Shown: piece by piece, positions 23,415 through 35,882 of the stretch
Layout: each line of letters begins with the position of its first letter
Numbering within the stretch: position 1 is the first letter of the stretch
Assembly: GCA_038501195.1 (NCBI GenBank)
Contig: JBBPUQ010000001.1
Coordinates: 4,464,001-4,528,000, forward strand
Origin: Nemania diffusa
Taxonomy: Eukaryota > Ascomycota > Sordariomycetes > Xylariales > Xylariaceae
Length of the DNA stretch: 64,000 bases
Direction: 5' to 3'
Program-made: the position numbers and the translations under genes
Notes under the pieces: generated by a model
Databases searched by the model: none
What the model was told of the DNA's origin: nothing
Seen by the model: only the letters and a program-made list of their open reading frames with translations

Positions 23415-26400
23415 GTATTCCAGAGTAGTCTGGAGCGTATGAAGGGTCTCCCGCAAAGCCGAGTACCTAATAGATAGATGAACGGTTATTGATTATATGA
23501 CATATAGCGCGTCGGCGTTGGGGGCGGGGATCCATTGGAAGGGTCTGGTTTGAAACCACACATGCGATGGTGGGAGGAGTCCATTTCACCATTTTTATAA
23601 TAACCCAGCGCGTGTGTACATCATCCGTAGCTGCGATAGGGTGCGGGGTTCGCCCGAATATACGTCTAATTTTCTCTTGAGTATCATTGTGCTTTCGTGA
23701 TCTCAGCTGTAGGGACATGGACCACACATACGAATATATAGTGTTTTAACCATTGTTTATTATATTTTGACAGGCGGCTTGCAAGACACTAGTTAAGTAA
23801 ATGCTCCAACTTTGTCTTCATGTGCTGGTGTTTTTTTGATGTAATTTAAGGTATTACCAGGAATGGTAAATCTTATTCGAAGCGTTATTCAATGTAAGAG
23901 GTAAGCATCGACCTACACCGACCTGCTTAGATTTGGATTCGTATAGATGAAGATCTACGGCGCCTATCACCGTATTGCATTTGTGTGTTTTTCGCTTACT
24001 CGTTGCCAAGCAAGCAGGTGGTCTCGGCATCATCACAACTGAAATCATCTACATACCTAGTGAATGGTTTGATGTTATATCGAAAGGAGAGCGTGGGCAT
24101 TGATGCGGTCTTGTCTGATAGTGATATAGAAGAAGAAATGGGTAGATAGGCTAAGAAGGCGAAGGCGGGCGGATGAAATACAACTACCTAAGTAATCCGT
24201 AGACACGTCCTCGGTATAGTCATATTAGTGAATGGCGTAACTAACCTACTTACATGTACGATCTTTTATAGCATGCTATAAGAGGAATTACCCAATGGGG
24301 TAGTCGACATATGACATACCTAAGTCTATGTGCATGTAAGAGATCGTCCCTCTGGAACTCGTGTTTCTGACATTCAAGAAGGCAACAAACAGCACAGCCA
24401 AGCGCTGCCGCACCCAAAACAGCAAATGAGATGAAATTGACGTGATGGTTCGAAGGCTGGTTAGGCACGCAAGGGAGCGAGCTACTGTACGTCATACCGC
24501 CGCTGGTGGTGAACTCTATTGTAATATTTTGTAAATGCGGATTGGTCAGGGAATGACAAAGCTTCGGCGCCGGCGAGTTTGGCTATGCCCGGGTTATGCT
24601 CTACCTCTACATACGCCCTGGGCGTACACAGCCTCTTGAGCGGGTGTGGGTTAATCCTTGGCATTTCGTCTGATGCATAGTAGGTATATGTAGAATATGT
24701 ATGCGTACCTGTATTGGGGAATATCCGGTCATGGAGCCCCCCGTACAGTACCCGCTGGCTAGGCATTTCCATCTAGGTGGTTTCGGCATCTATCATATCA
24801 TCATGTAGGGATGCTATATCACTACCAAGTACGGGTGATTAATAATGTGTTTCACCTCATTAAATGACCAAGTTACATACATCTTGCAGTTGGTGCCTCT
24901 AGGATTAGACAAGGCAGGCTGCAGTGCCATGTGTTACTGTCACTTCCTAGTGTCTTAGGTGTCTGTGTGTTTGCATTGGCAGACAATGGAGACGAAATTG
25001 CAAGCGTTACTACTATCCCCATTTCAGCTCCGTTGCTTACAAGTAAAGTAACGGGGTTTCTTGTACCCAATACGTGTAGAACAATAATATGCGTCTCTCA
25101 TAGCATTTTGGTTGGTATATGAGAACTCCGTTACTCCACTTGAAAGTCGCGGAGCTGAAATGGCACTTAATGACATACGTGCGTACTTACATACCAAGGG
25201 ACTCGGCGTTGTTTGTTATAAGTCGGTATGTATATCCGACGCATTATGTAGTAGGTATGTGATGTCTACGGGTACATTACGAGTACGGAACTCCCCACGT
25301 GAACCCCTCATCTTGCTGTCGGTATTTATCTGGTAGGCAAGGGACGAAAGGAACAAGCCGGCTTATCTAAGTAGATAGTCTCGTTGGTGCTGCTGCGGTG
25401 AAGAACATACCGAATATCATACTCTAGATAGGCACGCATCTGGCGTGCTTTGCAAGTCAAGACTTTAAGTTACGCGGCCCGGGGGGCTGCGCCTCGCTGT
25501 AATCAGTCATCTGACCAATGGCGCTCTTACACGGGCGTAGGACGGCGACAGTTGCATGGTTTCAGATAGCTTTGCAGTAACCTTTTCAGCCTTTGCTGTC
25601 GTCATCGCCGTGGTACGATGGATTCTGCAGTATACCTATGCGTAGAGTGAGAAGGCTGCAAAGCCCCATGAGACGGGGAAAAAATACTTGTAAGAAAAGT
25701 TGGACTACACAAGTATTACACATTGTCATGGTGGATATTAGGTGTGACCGTGGGGACAGCTACATAGGTAGGTACAAGAAAAGGGTTACTCTAGACTAGG
25801 GCTGTATTAATTAGATAGGTAGAAGTTAGACTAGAACTGTACGTATTGAGGCTGTGGGGATTTCATTTTCCACATTCGGTAAGTGATGCTTATGTTAGGA
25901 GATTGCTGGTTGGCTAGATCTCACATGGCAGTAGATGACAAGCCCCGAATTGGCTTTGGGGTCTGGCACGATGATTGCCGGAATGGACCCGTAGCTGGAC
26001 AGCGGAGCCCGGAATAAGGTTAGACAACCTCACAATGCCGAATGTATGGATTGAATTACCTAGGTCCTAGGTCTACATAGCTACCCAATGCAAGGGTACA
26101 GTACTGCGTAGGTCGCAAAATGCTCATGATAAGTCTCTAATTTGCGTGATTGGCTTCCCCCCTTTTTCATCCGTCCATGTGCCAATGCTGACGTACAGCC
26201 ATCCAGAGACTTACAATACACCGGAATGCTGTATGATATCTGTACAAGTAGACAGAATATTAAGAGTATTGCTGAATTCCACGAATAAGATATCGGATTT
26301 GCGGACATACGTATGCTTGATTAATATCTTGGAATCGTGGCGGTTGGCTGCTGCAGCCCGGGATGGGGGATCCTTGATATCACATACGTAGATAGTGCAT

Positions 26401-27276
26401 TAGTTTTTAGTAACTTCTACATAGCAAAGTCTGTCGGCGAAGATGGTATCCGGCCCATCTGTCCCGACTGCTTGTCAAGATCGACAAATACTACATCCCT
26501 TGAGTTGACCCTTGGCTGTTTTGTACTGGGGTTGCTTATCGGTCATCAACAAATCCATTGTGATTTCTCGCGGCTTGGGCTGATCTCCCAAGGCTTGGCG
26601 GACGAGGGAGAAATGCAAATGAAACTAAAAAAATGGAGGGGCCGTTATATTTAGTGTCGTGGATGGACAATTGCTTCACTACGGGGCCCCCAGGGCTTAG
26701 GTAGGTATTCAGTAATAAAGACCACGGCCCCCGGGTTGTAATGTTTCGTACATCTTAAGATATAGCAGCCTTACCTCATTTCTATAGATATTCGTTTACC
26801 CACCCGCACAAATAGGCGAGAGAGGAGGGCATGAACTCAAGACTTTCATCACTTCTAACACGCCGTCCAAGGGCCTAGAAAACGCCACAAAGCCGGCTCT
26901 GAACCAACCCGACAATATATAGTACGTCGCCATTGGTGTCATGCATTGACGGCCCTACCTATATTACACAAGAAAACGTACCATACGCAACCCTCTTCAG
27001 TCGTCGCCGCTCATAGCTGAGTTCCGGTCCTTTGCACAAGAGACTTTGCTTGGCGCTGCTAGTGAAAAGCAAATACCAACGATAAGACAACGTGCTTATA
27101 TTAGGTGTCGGTATCGGCTTCGGAGTCTCGACGCCTTGGAACTCTTGTCTCAGTGACTAGTTCAAAAACTCAACACGCGTCCACACAACACAATCATTTC
27201 ACCCTTTTAAAGGACTTTTTTGGTGGAAATAGAGTCATCATAGGAAGCTGGAGACAAAGCCAGATCCAATTCGATA
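23415..27276. other. Long intergenic stretch without a convincing gene
   Basis: About 3.9 kb. Open frames on the minus strand at 24250-24495 (with a hydrophobic segment) and 24482-24772 overlap each other and have no clear start, splice partner or domain, so they are not called. An imperfect inverted repeat with 36-nt arms lies at 25019-25163. Scattered TAGGTA units occur. The promoter of the DOMON gene must lie at the right end. Confidence 0.5.
25019..25163. repeat. Imperfect inverted repeat, 36-nt arms
   Basis: Arms 25019-25054 and 25128-25163 share CCATTTCAGCTCCG at the outer end and GTAACGG at the inner end, with about six mismatches, around a 73-nt loop. No target-site duplication is evident. 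It may be an old foldback element or a hairpin-forming transcript. Confidence 0.5.
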
Positions 27277-28818
27277 ATGCAACGATTTCTTGCATCAGCG
27301 GTATTGTGTAAGTAGCCCTAGACGCTCTTGTTATATATAAACAACAACAATCCTGGCGTCACTATGCGCAACGCATTTGTTATCTGGGGTTAGGGATTGT
27401 AGATCTAGCCAGGTCCTATGATCAAGCACTTGGGGTGCCAATGTAACGGGACGAGGGATAGAGAATTCTCTGGCTAATATCTCCGTGTAGCCGCTTTCAC
27501 ATACAGCACCCTCTGCGCCGCAAGCACAGTATCTAGCTGCCCAACGAACAATGTATGCTATCAGGTAGGCGTCCCCGAGGCGTCGGCCTCGTCTGGCAGT
27601 GGCGACATTTACTTTCAACTGAAAGCACCGACATCGTATACCTGGGTGGCCCTCGGGACTGGGTCACAGATGTCTGGGGCCAATATCTTCGTCATGTATA
27701 CGGACGGGGCGGGCAACGTAACGGTCTCCGCACGCAAGGGCACTGGCCATACGGAGCCGCAACACCAAACAACCACGAGCCTGCAGCTGCTCGCTGGCAG
27801 CGGTGTCGCTGATAACACCATGGTGGCGAATGTCCGGTGTGCCAACTGCCAGTCATGGGACGGCGGATCGATGAGCTTGTCGAGTTCGGGTGCTCCTTTC
27901 ATCGCCGCGTGGAAATCAGGAAGCTCACTTAACAGCAAGAGCCTCACAGCGACCATTAGCATGCATGACTCGCATAACCAGTTCACGTTTGATCTAACCA
28001 AAGCCACTCTCGCCGACGACACGAATCCGTTCGTAGCAACGAGCAGCGGCGGTAGCGGTAGTGGGACCTCCACGACATCGCCCGGTAGTAGCTCTACCTC
28101 TGGCAGTGACTCGGGCTCGAGCTCAGGCTCTTCATTACCCGCGTGGGTCCGTGAGATCCCTACGCTGGAGTCTGCCCATGGGATTCTCATGAGCATTGTC
28201 ATGGTCATATTATACCCCCTAGGCTCTATTTTGATGCCACTATTTGGTAGTTGGGTCCTGCACGCAGTCTGGCAAATTGGTTCATTCTTAGCTATGTGGG
28301 CAGCCTTTGCCCTTGGTGTGGTCCTCGCACAGCGCACTGGATATGTAAGTTCAAACCCTCTGGATACACACCTCTTGATCAGGATGTAGAAGTGCGCTGA
28401 AGGCATATATCGTCTACACCTCACCGACCATGTCCTTGTTCTTTGCGGTGGCTTAGACCCAAGCTAACTGTAATCTTAGAACTTCTCCGAGAATCACACT
28501 CTTCTCGGCACCGTAGTGGTTGCGCTCTTCGGTGTCCAGCCAATCGGAGGATACCTTCATCATCTTTATTATGTCAAGCACCAGAAGCGTGGTCTTGTCT
28601 CCCATGGACATATCTGGTATGGCCGAATCTTGATGGTTCTGGGCATCATCAACGGCGGGCTGGGCCTTCAACTTGCAGGCGCCCGACAGGCTCTCGTTAT
28701 TGCGTACTCTGTTATCGCTGCTGTGATCTTCGCAGCTTACATGGGAGCCGCCGTCTTTGGGGAAATCAAGAAACACCGCAGGCCCGGTACAAACGGTGGT
28801 CGAAAAGGCAGTGCGTAA
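27277..28818 (+). CDS. DOMON (CDH-type cytochrome) plus cytochrome b561 membrane protein
   Basis: Three exons: 27277-27307, 27491-28344, 28480-28818. Introns 27308-27490 (GTAAGT donor, GTGTAG acceptor, phase 1) and 28345-28479 (GTAAGT donor, CTTAG acceptor, phase 0). The product is 407 aa. A signal peptide covers about residues 1-20. The DOMON domain (about 25-190) carries the likely haem ligands Met71 (G-S-Q-M-S-G) and His172 (H-D-S-H-N-Q), as in the cytochrome domain of cellobiose dehydrogenase. A Gly/Ser linker (195-226) leads to a multi-pass b561 domain with His240, His268, His301/His322 and His337/His339 as candidate haem ligands. Such proteins pass electrons across the plasma membrane, perhaps for ferric reduction or to extracellular enzymes; the partner is unknown. 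Confidence 0.9.
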
Positions 28819-29617
28819 GCCACCTAGCCTAGGAGAAAAATAACGCGCTAGAGAAATGTAGCTAGATGGTAAGAAAAGACGGGAAAGAAAGGGGAAAGAA
28901 CGGGAAAGAGAATACTTGAACGTGGCGGCGTCTTGACCTGGGATACGTGTAAGGCTTCATACCGGAACAGCTGGATACAGCGAGCTGTTGTTGATACCCT
29001 CTTTTATTTCTCCTATTAGATATGGTGATGGTCTTCGCCAGGGCTCGGTACAACCATTAAGATGAACTTGGCGTTTAATGGTAGTGTGTTAAACGGCATC
29101 CTTTAATACGGTGCGATGAATATAAAACTCAATCTCATAGAACCTTGAAGTACTGCTGCCTCGCATCCGTTTCTGAGAAGAATGTGATATACTTACATAA
29201 GAGCATAGGTAGACCTAGAGGTGTCTAGAGTGTAGATTAGGTAAACAGTATCTAGTACCCAGGAGGTAGCTCTGTGAAAGAGCTTGTAATTTTACAACAC
29301 TAGATAACCTCTTGAGTAGAATTTGTTGTGATATCTATCGATTTGGCCAATAATTGAGGAGGTTAGACTAATTCTCTCATGTAGATGTAGGTACCTAGGT
29401 ACCTCTGGAACGGCCGAAGAAATGTAACAGGGGGTTCGGTACCCGTTACCTTTACCTAAAGTCCTGCGTCACGCTTATCGATACGGAGCTTTTCGAAGCT
29501 TCAACTTCGAAGGTCACGACAACATCACTCAACACATCCACCCACCAAATCAAGACGTGTCCCGACATTAACACCATACAACCGCCCTATTAGTATCGCT
29601 TAACGAAGTTGCCCATC
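28819..29617. other. Intergenic region upstream of PRP4
   Basis: About 0.8 kb with no coding signal. It includes a GGTACCTAGGTACC cluster near 29390-29403 and, in the last 150 bases, C/A-rich sequence likely to be the PRP4 leader. Confidence 0.55.
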
Positions 29618-31239
29618 ATGATGCACCCGGCGCGCCAGGCGTATGTGGAGGAGGCCGAAGAGGTATGCCCATTTCCGTGCTTCATCCATTGGAACGCGTA
29701 GCTGACCCATAGCCTGCACAGGAGCGCGGCATGAGCCTCGATGAAATCCCTACAGACTACGACTATGACATGCCCTCGGCATCAGCGGGAATCGCGCCTG
29801 AGAAAGCCTCGGCCATTCTCTCCCAGTTTGAGCGCAAGAGGATGGCAGCCAACATTGCCGTGCCGACAGACGATGGCCGAGTGCGCACGAGACTCCGAGA
29901 ACTCGGCGAGCCTATCACACTTTTCGGCGAAGGGCCGGGAGACCGCCGCGATCGGTTAAGAGCACTGTTATTAAATTTACAGACGGAGCAGGGCGCGACT
30001 GAGGCTGCGGATGTTACTATGGAAGACGCGCAAGAAGAGGAGCTGGCAGATCACGAGGAGGAGTTCTACACAAACGGCAGCCCGGAGCTTCTACGGGCAC
30101 GGCAAGAAATTGCGCGATACTCCCTACCAAGAGCAAAGCGGAGGATAGCCTTCGAGAAGCAAGAGGCATCTATACCATTACGAACCCACGTCAAGTTTCG
30201 CAAGCAGGTCAAGGAAAAACTACAGGGTTTCGAACTTCAGGGCAGTCAGACGGCGGGAGACAGAAATGTGAGCATGACAAGAATATCGCCGAATGGCGAG
30301 ATCGTTGCCGCAGGAAACTGGGGAGGTTCAATCAAGCTTATCGAGATCCCCTCGTTGAAGGAGAAGATGACATTACGAGGACACATTAACCGGATAGGTG
30401 GCATATCGTGGTTCCCCGGGGCAACACTCCCCGAATGCAATGTGTCCCCGAGCACTGTTAATCTAGCCTCTGGGGGCGCAGAAGGGCAGGTCAACCTATG
30501 GTCATTATCCCAAGATACTCCGCTATCAACGTTAGAGGGTCATAGCCAGCGCGTGGTCAGGGTTGAATTCCACCCATCTGGGCGATACCTTGCCACGGCT
30601 TCTGACGACACGACCTGGAAGCTATGGGATGTTGAGACGACTACAGAATTACTTTTTCAAGAGGGCCACTCTCGTGGTGTTTTTGCAGTCAGCTACAACA
30701 CAGATGGTTCACTTCTCGCTAGCGGAGGCATGGATAGCATTGGTAGGATATGGGATCTAAGATCCGGAAGAACAGTGATGATTCTTGATGGGCATCTCGA
30801 TGGCCACATAAAGCCCATCCACGGGATCGACTGGGGTTCTGACGGCCACCGAGTATTGACTGGATCAGCAGATGGTTGGGTAAAATGCTGGGATGTCAGA
30901 AAGGTCCAAAGGACTGGTGGCATTGGCGCACATAGCAGCGCAGTCTCCGACCTTAGATGGTTTAAGGGATTAGACGATCCATTATTAGGCACACCTCCTG
31001 GCACCGATGAAAAAGGGAACCAACTGCCCAAGAAGTCTAGCACCTTCTTCGTTTCGAGTGGGTTCGATCGCAAGGTTAACATATTTTCTGCGGACGATTG
31101 GTCGCTGGTACAGACTTTAGAAGGACATACTGGCCCGGTTGCGTCTGTGGATATCAGCAGAGATGGTAAATGGATAGTGAGCGGAGGACACGACAGGAGA
31201 GTTAACCTCTGGGGCAGAAATGATGGCGAGGGCGTTTGA
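29618..31239 (+). CDS. PRP4: U4/U6 snRNP WD40 protein Prp4 (PRPF4 homologue)
   Basis: Two exons, 29618-29662 and 29722-31239, with a 59-nt phase-0 intron (GTATGC donor, CACAG acceptor). The product is 520 aa, close to human PRPF4 (about 520). The N-terminus is acidic, then comes the splicing-factor motif (about residues 50-105: P-T-D-D-G-R-V-R-T-R-L-R-E-L-G-E-P). Seven WD40 blades fill residues about 195-520, with G-H starts and endings N-L-W, L-W-D, I-W-D, C-W-D and L-W-G; the fifth blade has an insertion with P-P-G-T-D-E-K-G. Prp4 binds Prp3 in the U4/U6.U5 tri-snRNP and is needed for pre-mRNA splicing in the nucleus. Not to be confused with the Prp4 kinase of fission yeast. Confidence 0.95.
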
Positions 31240-32395
31240 TGATTGTTATAGATGAGGAGCATTTCGAATACAACTGATACCCATTGGAGAGAGCTGAGAC
31301 GATATATTTATCTATATTAAGTGGATAGTCTCGTTACGAAAGGTACAGGGGAGTAGACCATCTTAGCTCGTGGACCTGTATGTCTATCTCTCTATTGTAA
31401 GGCCCTCATTCTCCCACTCCGTGAAATACCACATACTTAACCAAAATTGGCTCTAGTCAATCATGTTTATTATGATAGCGGAGAGGAACAGACTGTTGCC
31501 AAATTACAAGTGGTACTCATAATTGCAAGTTTTCAACCAGTTTAACACCCCCTCGACGTATAACAATGCTGCCTACGGTCCTAAAGATTGAAGGTTTCTT
31601 TGAGGTAGATTTTGAAGAGTTTGAAGGTCTTGAAGGTCTGGTGTAGGTAAGTACAAGCAGGTGGAATACCTACGCATAGGTAGGCATCTAGCAGTAAGTA
31701 GGTACTATAATTAGGTGCTGTAGGGTACTTTTCGAACTTTGTGTTGAATTTAGGTACTGAAAATACCAACTCCTTGACATGTGAATTCGGTAGGTAAAAT
31801 ACTTGAAGACCTGGGTTTAGGGGCTAGCACTACTTCTACTCAGTTTATAACTGCGGGCAATGCTGGCGAGTACCTAAGTTGTCGCAGGCCCACACTTAGG
31901 AGTGCGAGCAACCAATGAGATCCTCGAGAATATGAAAGAACCGGTACTTGGGTACCTAGGTAGGTATACGATTGCGGCTTCTCAACCCCAAGAATCGAGA
32001 ATGCTACGTAAACTACCTACTATACCAACTAAGTATATCCGGCTAGGTAGGTAGTATCTAGGTTTATTAGCACGCCTATCTCTTCGCCATCTCCTTCTAG
32101 TTTACAACTTCTGTTGCACAACCGCAAGGGATACACAGGGCACAGCAACGACGACATGATTACGCCTACCTACTACTGTACAACATACCGACAGAATACG
32201 CACACGGGCCTCTACGCTCCACTCCGCTCCGATTAAGCAATCCGATTAAGCTTTTGACACTGTCAGCATCCCTATCTAAGTACAGTACCGTGCAGTGCAG
32301 TGCTGTATCCTCCTACAGCACCCTACGGTATCGCGTCTGCCAGACCGGACCAACTCCATACCATACCCACCACCTGGCCTACCTGGGCCAGCGCG
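31240..32395. other. Intergenic region with TAGG/CCTA repeats
   Basis: About 1.2 kb with no gene. GAAGGTCTTGAAGGTCTGG repeats lie near 31621-31642 and TAGGTAGG clusters at 31676-31705 and 31957-32058. The last 250 bases are the likely cyclin leader. Confidence 0.55.
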
Positions 32396-33955
32396 ATGGC
32401 GAGTATTGATAGATATCGACCTCCGCTGCGTGAAGGCTATCAGCCGCCCATTATACCAGCCAGTAACAACAGTACCAGCGCCAGTGCTAGCAACAACAGC
32501 ATCAACAGCCATCCCAAGTCTACTTCTAAATCACCTTCGCGACGGCGCGACGTCCCGCCTCCTGTTCCCTCCCCTCCCACGCTCTCATCCCGCACCTCGC
32601 CTCCCAGACCCCACTCGCGACGAAGCGCGCCTTCGCCCTCTTCCGTAGCACCTAGGACGCCTGCTACGATGACGAACCAGTGGATTTTTACCCACGACGA
32701 GACCCTCAGCAGCCCGAGCATTCTCGTAGGACTCTCGCCTGCCGAGGAGAGATTACGACGTGCCAAAGGTGTCAACTTCATCTACCAAGCCGGCATCCTC
32801 CTAGAGCTCCCTCAGGTCACGCTTTACGTTGCTGGCGTCTTCTTCCACCGATTCTATATGAGACGTCACATGGAAGAGAAGAAGAAAGGAGGGATACACC
32901 ATTATGTAAGCACCGGTTTGAAACCTTTAATTCTCTTGTCGGACACTTTCTGCGCCAATCAATTCGGTATACGACCTGCTGTATATCTCTGCCCTCTCCG
33001 AAGCAGAGGAATACATTCTGAGCTCAGTGGACATCTCTAATCTCAAACTCTCATACAGAATATTGCTGCTACCGCCCTGTTCCTTGCGAACAAGACCGAG
33101 GAAAACTGCCGGAAAACGAAAGACATCATTATTGCGGTCGCGAAAGTGGCACAGAAGAACTCAAAGCTTATCGTCGATGAGCAGTCTAAGGAATACTGGC
33201 GATGGCGCGATAGTATTTTAATGTATGAAGAAGTTATGCTTGAATGCCTTACCTTTGATGTCATGATCGAAAATCCTCACTTCAAGCTCTACGACTTCCT
33301 GGGCCGGATTGGCCTGGTTCACAATAAAAACCTGCGACATGCGGCTTGGGCGTTCTGTAACGATTCATGCCTGACAGTACTGCCTCTCCTAATGGAGGCA
33401 CGCGACATAGCCATTGCGGCGGTATTTTTTGCGGTTACATTTACTGGAGAACGGGTCGACGATCACAATGGAGAACCTTGGTGGAAGGCGTTGAACGCGA
33501 ACGAAGATCATTGCGTAAAGGCAATTGAGGTCCTGAAGGAGTTCTACGTGGAGAACCCGTTACGCAAGAATGAGAACCCGTATAGAGGCTCGCCCGACTT
33601 CACCCTAGATAATACTAGACGGAGAGGTGACGACCCTAGCTCAAGTAACAACGCATCGCCAGGGTCAGACCGCGCTACTCAGAGCCCTAAAGTCAGAGTA
33701 AATGGAGTGGACGAAGACGCAGCTCAACGCGAGATTGAAACGGCCGCAGCTGAATCGGCATCTCAGGCCGCACCGGGCGATTCTGATCTCACACTAAAGG
33801 AGGCCGCCAATAACCTGACCATTCACCAGGGCACAAATAGCGACGGCTTATCCTCTCCATCAAAACGGAAGGTCATGGATCCAATGACATCCGAGGCCCG
33901 GGAGGAGAAGCGGCAACGGCTCACATCCGACGACGAAGGCGAAGTGCATGAATAA
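32396..33955 (+). CDS. Transcription-type cyclin (Pch1/cyclin T/K-like)
   Basis: Two exons, 32396-32905 and 33059-33955, joined across a 153-nt phase-0 intron (GTAAGC donor, ATACAG acceptor). The product is 468 aa. A Ser/Pro/Asn-rich head of about 90 residues precedes the cyclin boxes, which start at N-Q-W-I-F-T and include G-V-N-F-I-Y-Q-A-G, A-A-T-A-L-F-L-A-N-K-T-E-E and C-L-T-F-D-V. This is the signature of cyclins that pair with Cdk9/Cdk12-type kinases that phosphorylate the RNA polymerase II C-terminal repeat. The tail is disordered and ends in an acidic D-D-E-G-E-V. Ctk2 or cyclin C assignments are less likely but not excluded. Confidence 0.88.
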
Positions 33956-34634
33956 CTAGATATTGGAAAAGAAGTAACAGCATTAGACTGCATGGCCACT
34001 ACTCACTAAGGCAGGGAAGGAATAGGGAGTACTATGCCTCGATGCTCCACAGGGGTTGAGCGAGGCTTTTCATAGCCGAGGATAGCTAATTCAGAAGTCG
34101 TTTGAGAGATTACGACTTGGCATGTATTTTATCACAATAAGCGGCCGTCGACATAGCGGCACCTTCGCCATGTACTGTTAATTAGGGCGAAGTTCGGGGC
34201 GACGATGGCGGGGCATAAACCTTTCCACGAAGGAAGTTGGATGTGGTCATAGGGCTCTGGTTTTACGGCAATCCGGATAGGCGGCGTTGGTCACGTGTGC
34301 CTTAGGAAGGCGATCTATATTTATGGTTCTCATGGGTGATACCAGATTTCCTCTTACCGTCTTGTACAATACAAGAAGCATCAAAATTCTGCTGCGTGGA
34401 TGCAGAAGATGCGACTCAGCGCATGGCAAATAGCATATTCGGTGGCTCTGCATGGCTAGAAATACAGGAAATGGAACAGATTGAATGGCCTGTACTACTT
34501 GCGAAGCTGTCGTTGTTTTATCCTTAAATAATGATTCACTATTTCAGTAGACCGAACACTAAAGCTACCTCTGTGACCTATTATATACTGATTTTATAAT
34601 AACGATGATGTTTTCATCTACGCATATCTATGTA
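33956..34634. other. Intergenic region after the cyclin gene
   Basis: About 0.7 kb, no gene seen. A 63-codon open frame at 34336-34527 lacks coding features. Confidence 0.5.
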
Positions 34635-34849
34635 TCCCTTTGAGTGCCGTTTCGGCACCATGTGGGATAAATACATAATGTAGAAAAATGGGGCTATGCA
34701 TATAGCTAGATCTCTCCAATCAGATTGTCATTTAAACAGTATATGATACTCTGATTGGACAGATTCCTGTACCGTTAAAATGCTTAATGCCCCATTTTTC
34801 TACATTTTTGTATCTATCCCACATGGTGCCGAAACGGCACTCAAAGGGA
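34635..34849. mobile_element. TA-flanked inverted-repeat MITE (Tc1/mariner-type)
   Basis: A 215-bp element whose ends are inverted repeats of about 60 bp. The left end starts TCCCTTTGAGTGCCG and the right end is its complement, with only a few differences, all inside the arms. Both ends are flanked by TA (34633-34634 and 34850-34851), the target-site duplication used by Tc1/mariner and Fot1/pogo transposases. The short interior contains a second small inverted repeat (CCAATCAGA against TCTGATTGG). There is no coding capacity, so it would be mobilised in trans. It sits about 280 bp upstream of ATP14. Confidence 0.85.
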
Positions 34850-35127
34850 TATAGACAGACTTAGAGTAGACTATCATGTTTTCAAAACAGCCAATCAAAG
34901 GCACGTAACTTCTAGCAGCAGCCCCATCTAGTGCAGCTAGCCCCGCCCCAAGAAGCGATTTGCTTGGTCCAAGCTCCTCCCGATTGAATAGATCTGATTG
35001 GGCTCAGCTAAACGCCGCGAAGCAATCCGACCGAGACGAAAAATCAACGCAAACCTTCAACCACTTAACATCGTCCTCACTATTCCCACCCATCTCCTAA
35101 TTGGGCCATCTCCATCCAGCCGACAAC
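34850..35127 (+). promoter_or_regulatory. Promoter and leader of ATP14
   Basis: The interval between the MITE and the ATP14 start. It contains GCCAATCAAAGG (34889-34900), a CCAAT-box-like motif common in promoters of mitochondrial genes, and a C/A-rich leader. The MITE insertion places foreign sequence just upstream of it. Confidence 0.4.
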
Positions 35128-35882
35128 ATGCTCACATCACTGAGAGTCTCGGTAAGTTTGGTTTCTTTTCTGGTTTGCTTGTTAGTCTGTCTGTCTGTCT
35201 GCGTGCAGACTGGGACAGCGGACAACTGCGTCAAATACAGATTGACTGACCTTCTTCCTCCCCGCAGACTGCTCGATCGGCCCTCTCGGCTGCTACCCGT
35301 GTGGCGAGGGTCAACGCTGTCCGAGGATTCATTGCCCCAACTGTTTCGCGACGAGGTGAGCTCCGATATATTCCTTAAACGCGGCTTTTATACTAGAGGA
35401 TATTTCTACCGATCGTCCAAGACACAGATGACGGGAGGCGGGCGGTGAAGGCAAAAAGAAGGGGAGCGGACCTTAGGGGGAGTCTGGGCTAGGCTTTACT
35501 GTCGCTTCCCTTGCGCTTTGTGTTGACGACTCGGGTGTCCCGAATTTCCTACCTATCATTGATCGAATAGCTATCAAGCAGAGCTAACTCATCCCTTTTC
35601 CTCACAGCCGATTTCGTCCAGGAACTCTACCTAAAGGAACTTAAGGCTTACAAGCCTACGCCGGTGAAGGATTCAGATAGCGTCGGCCATGTCCAGACAT
35701 TCAGCGCGCCCAAGGCGCCCAAGTCACCTGAAGAGGCCGACCTTGCCACCAGCCTGAAGGAGTACGAGAACATGGCCGTCGAGGTCGAGGGTAACGAGGG
35801 CGCCACTGCCACATCAACGCCTGCCGCCGTTGAGGACTGGCTGGTCGAGGAAGAGGAAGAGGAGGATGGTGCTCATCACTAA
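35128..35882 (+). CDS. ATP14: Mitochondrial F1Fo ATP synthase subunit h
   Basis: Three exons: 35128-35151, 35268-35355 and 35608-35882. Introns 35152-35267 (GTAAGT donor, CCGCAG acceptor, phase 0) and 35356-35607 (GTGAGC donor, TCACAG acceptor, phase 1). The product is 128 aa, close to yeast Atp14 (124). The N-terminus is a typical mitochondrial targeting peptide rich in Arg, Ser and Ala; the mature part starts near A-D-F-V-Q-E-L-Y-L-K-E-L-K-A-Y-K-P. The middle has P-K-S-P-E-E-A-D-L-A-T-S-L and the tail is a very acidic E-rich stretch. Subunit h is part of the peripheral stalk of ATP synthase in the inner membrane. Confidence 0.93.

Noticed and set aside
24250..24772. Two overlapping minus-strand frames, one with a hydrophobic segment
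   Set aside because: No clear start, no compatible splice sites joining them and no known domain.
27615..28424. 269-codon minus-strand frame over the DOMON gene
   Set aside because: Antisense shadow; the plus strand has the spliced gene with family motifs.
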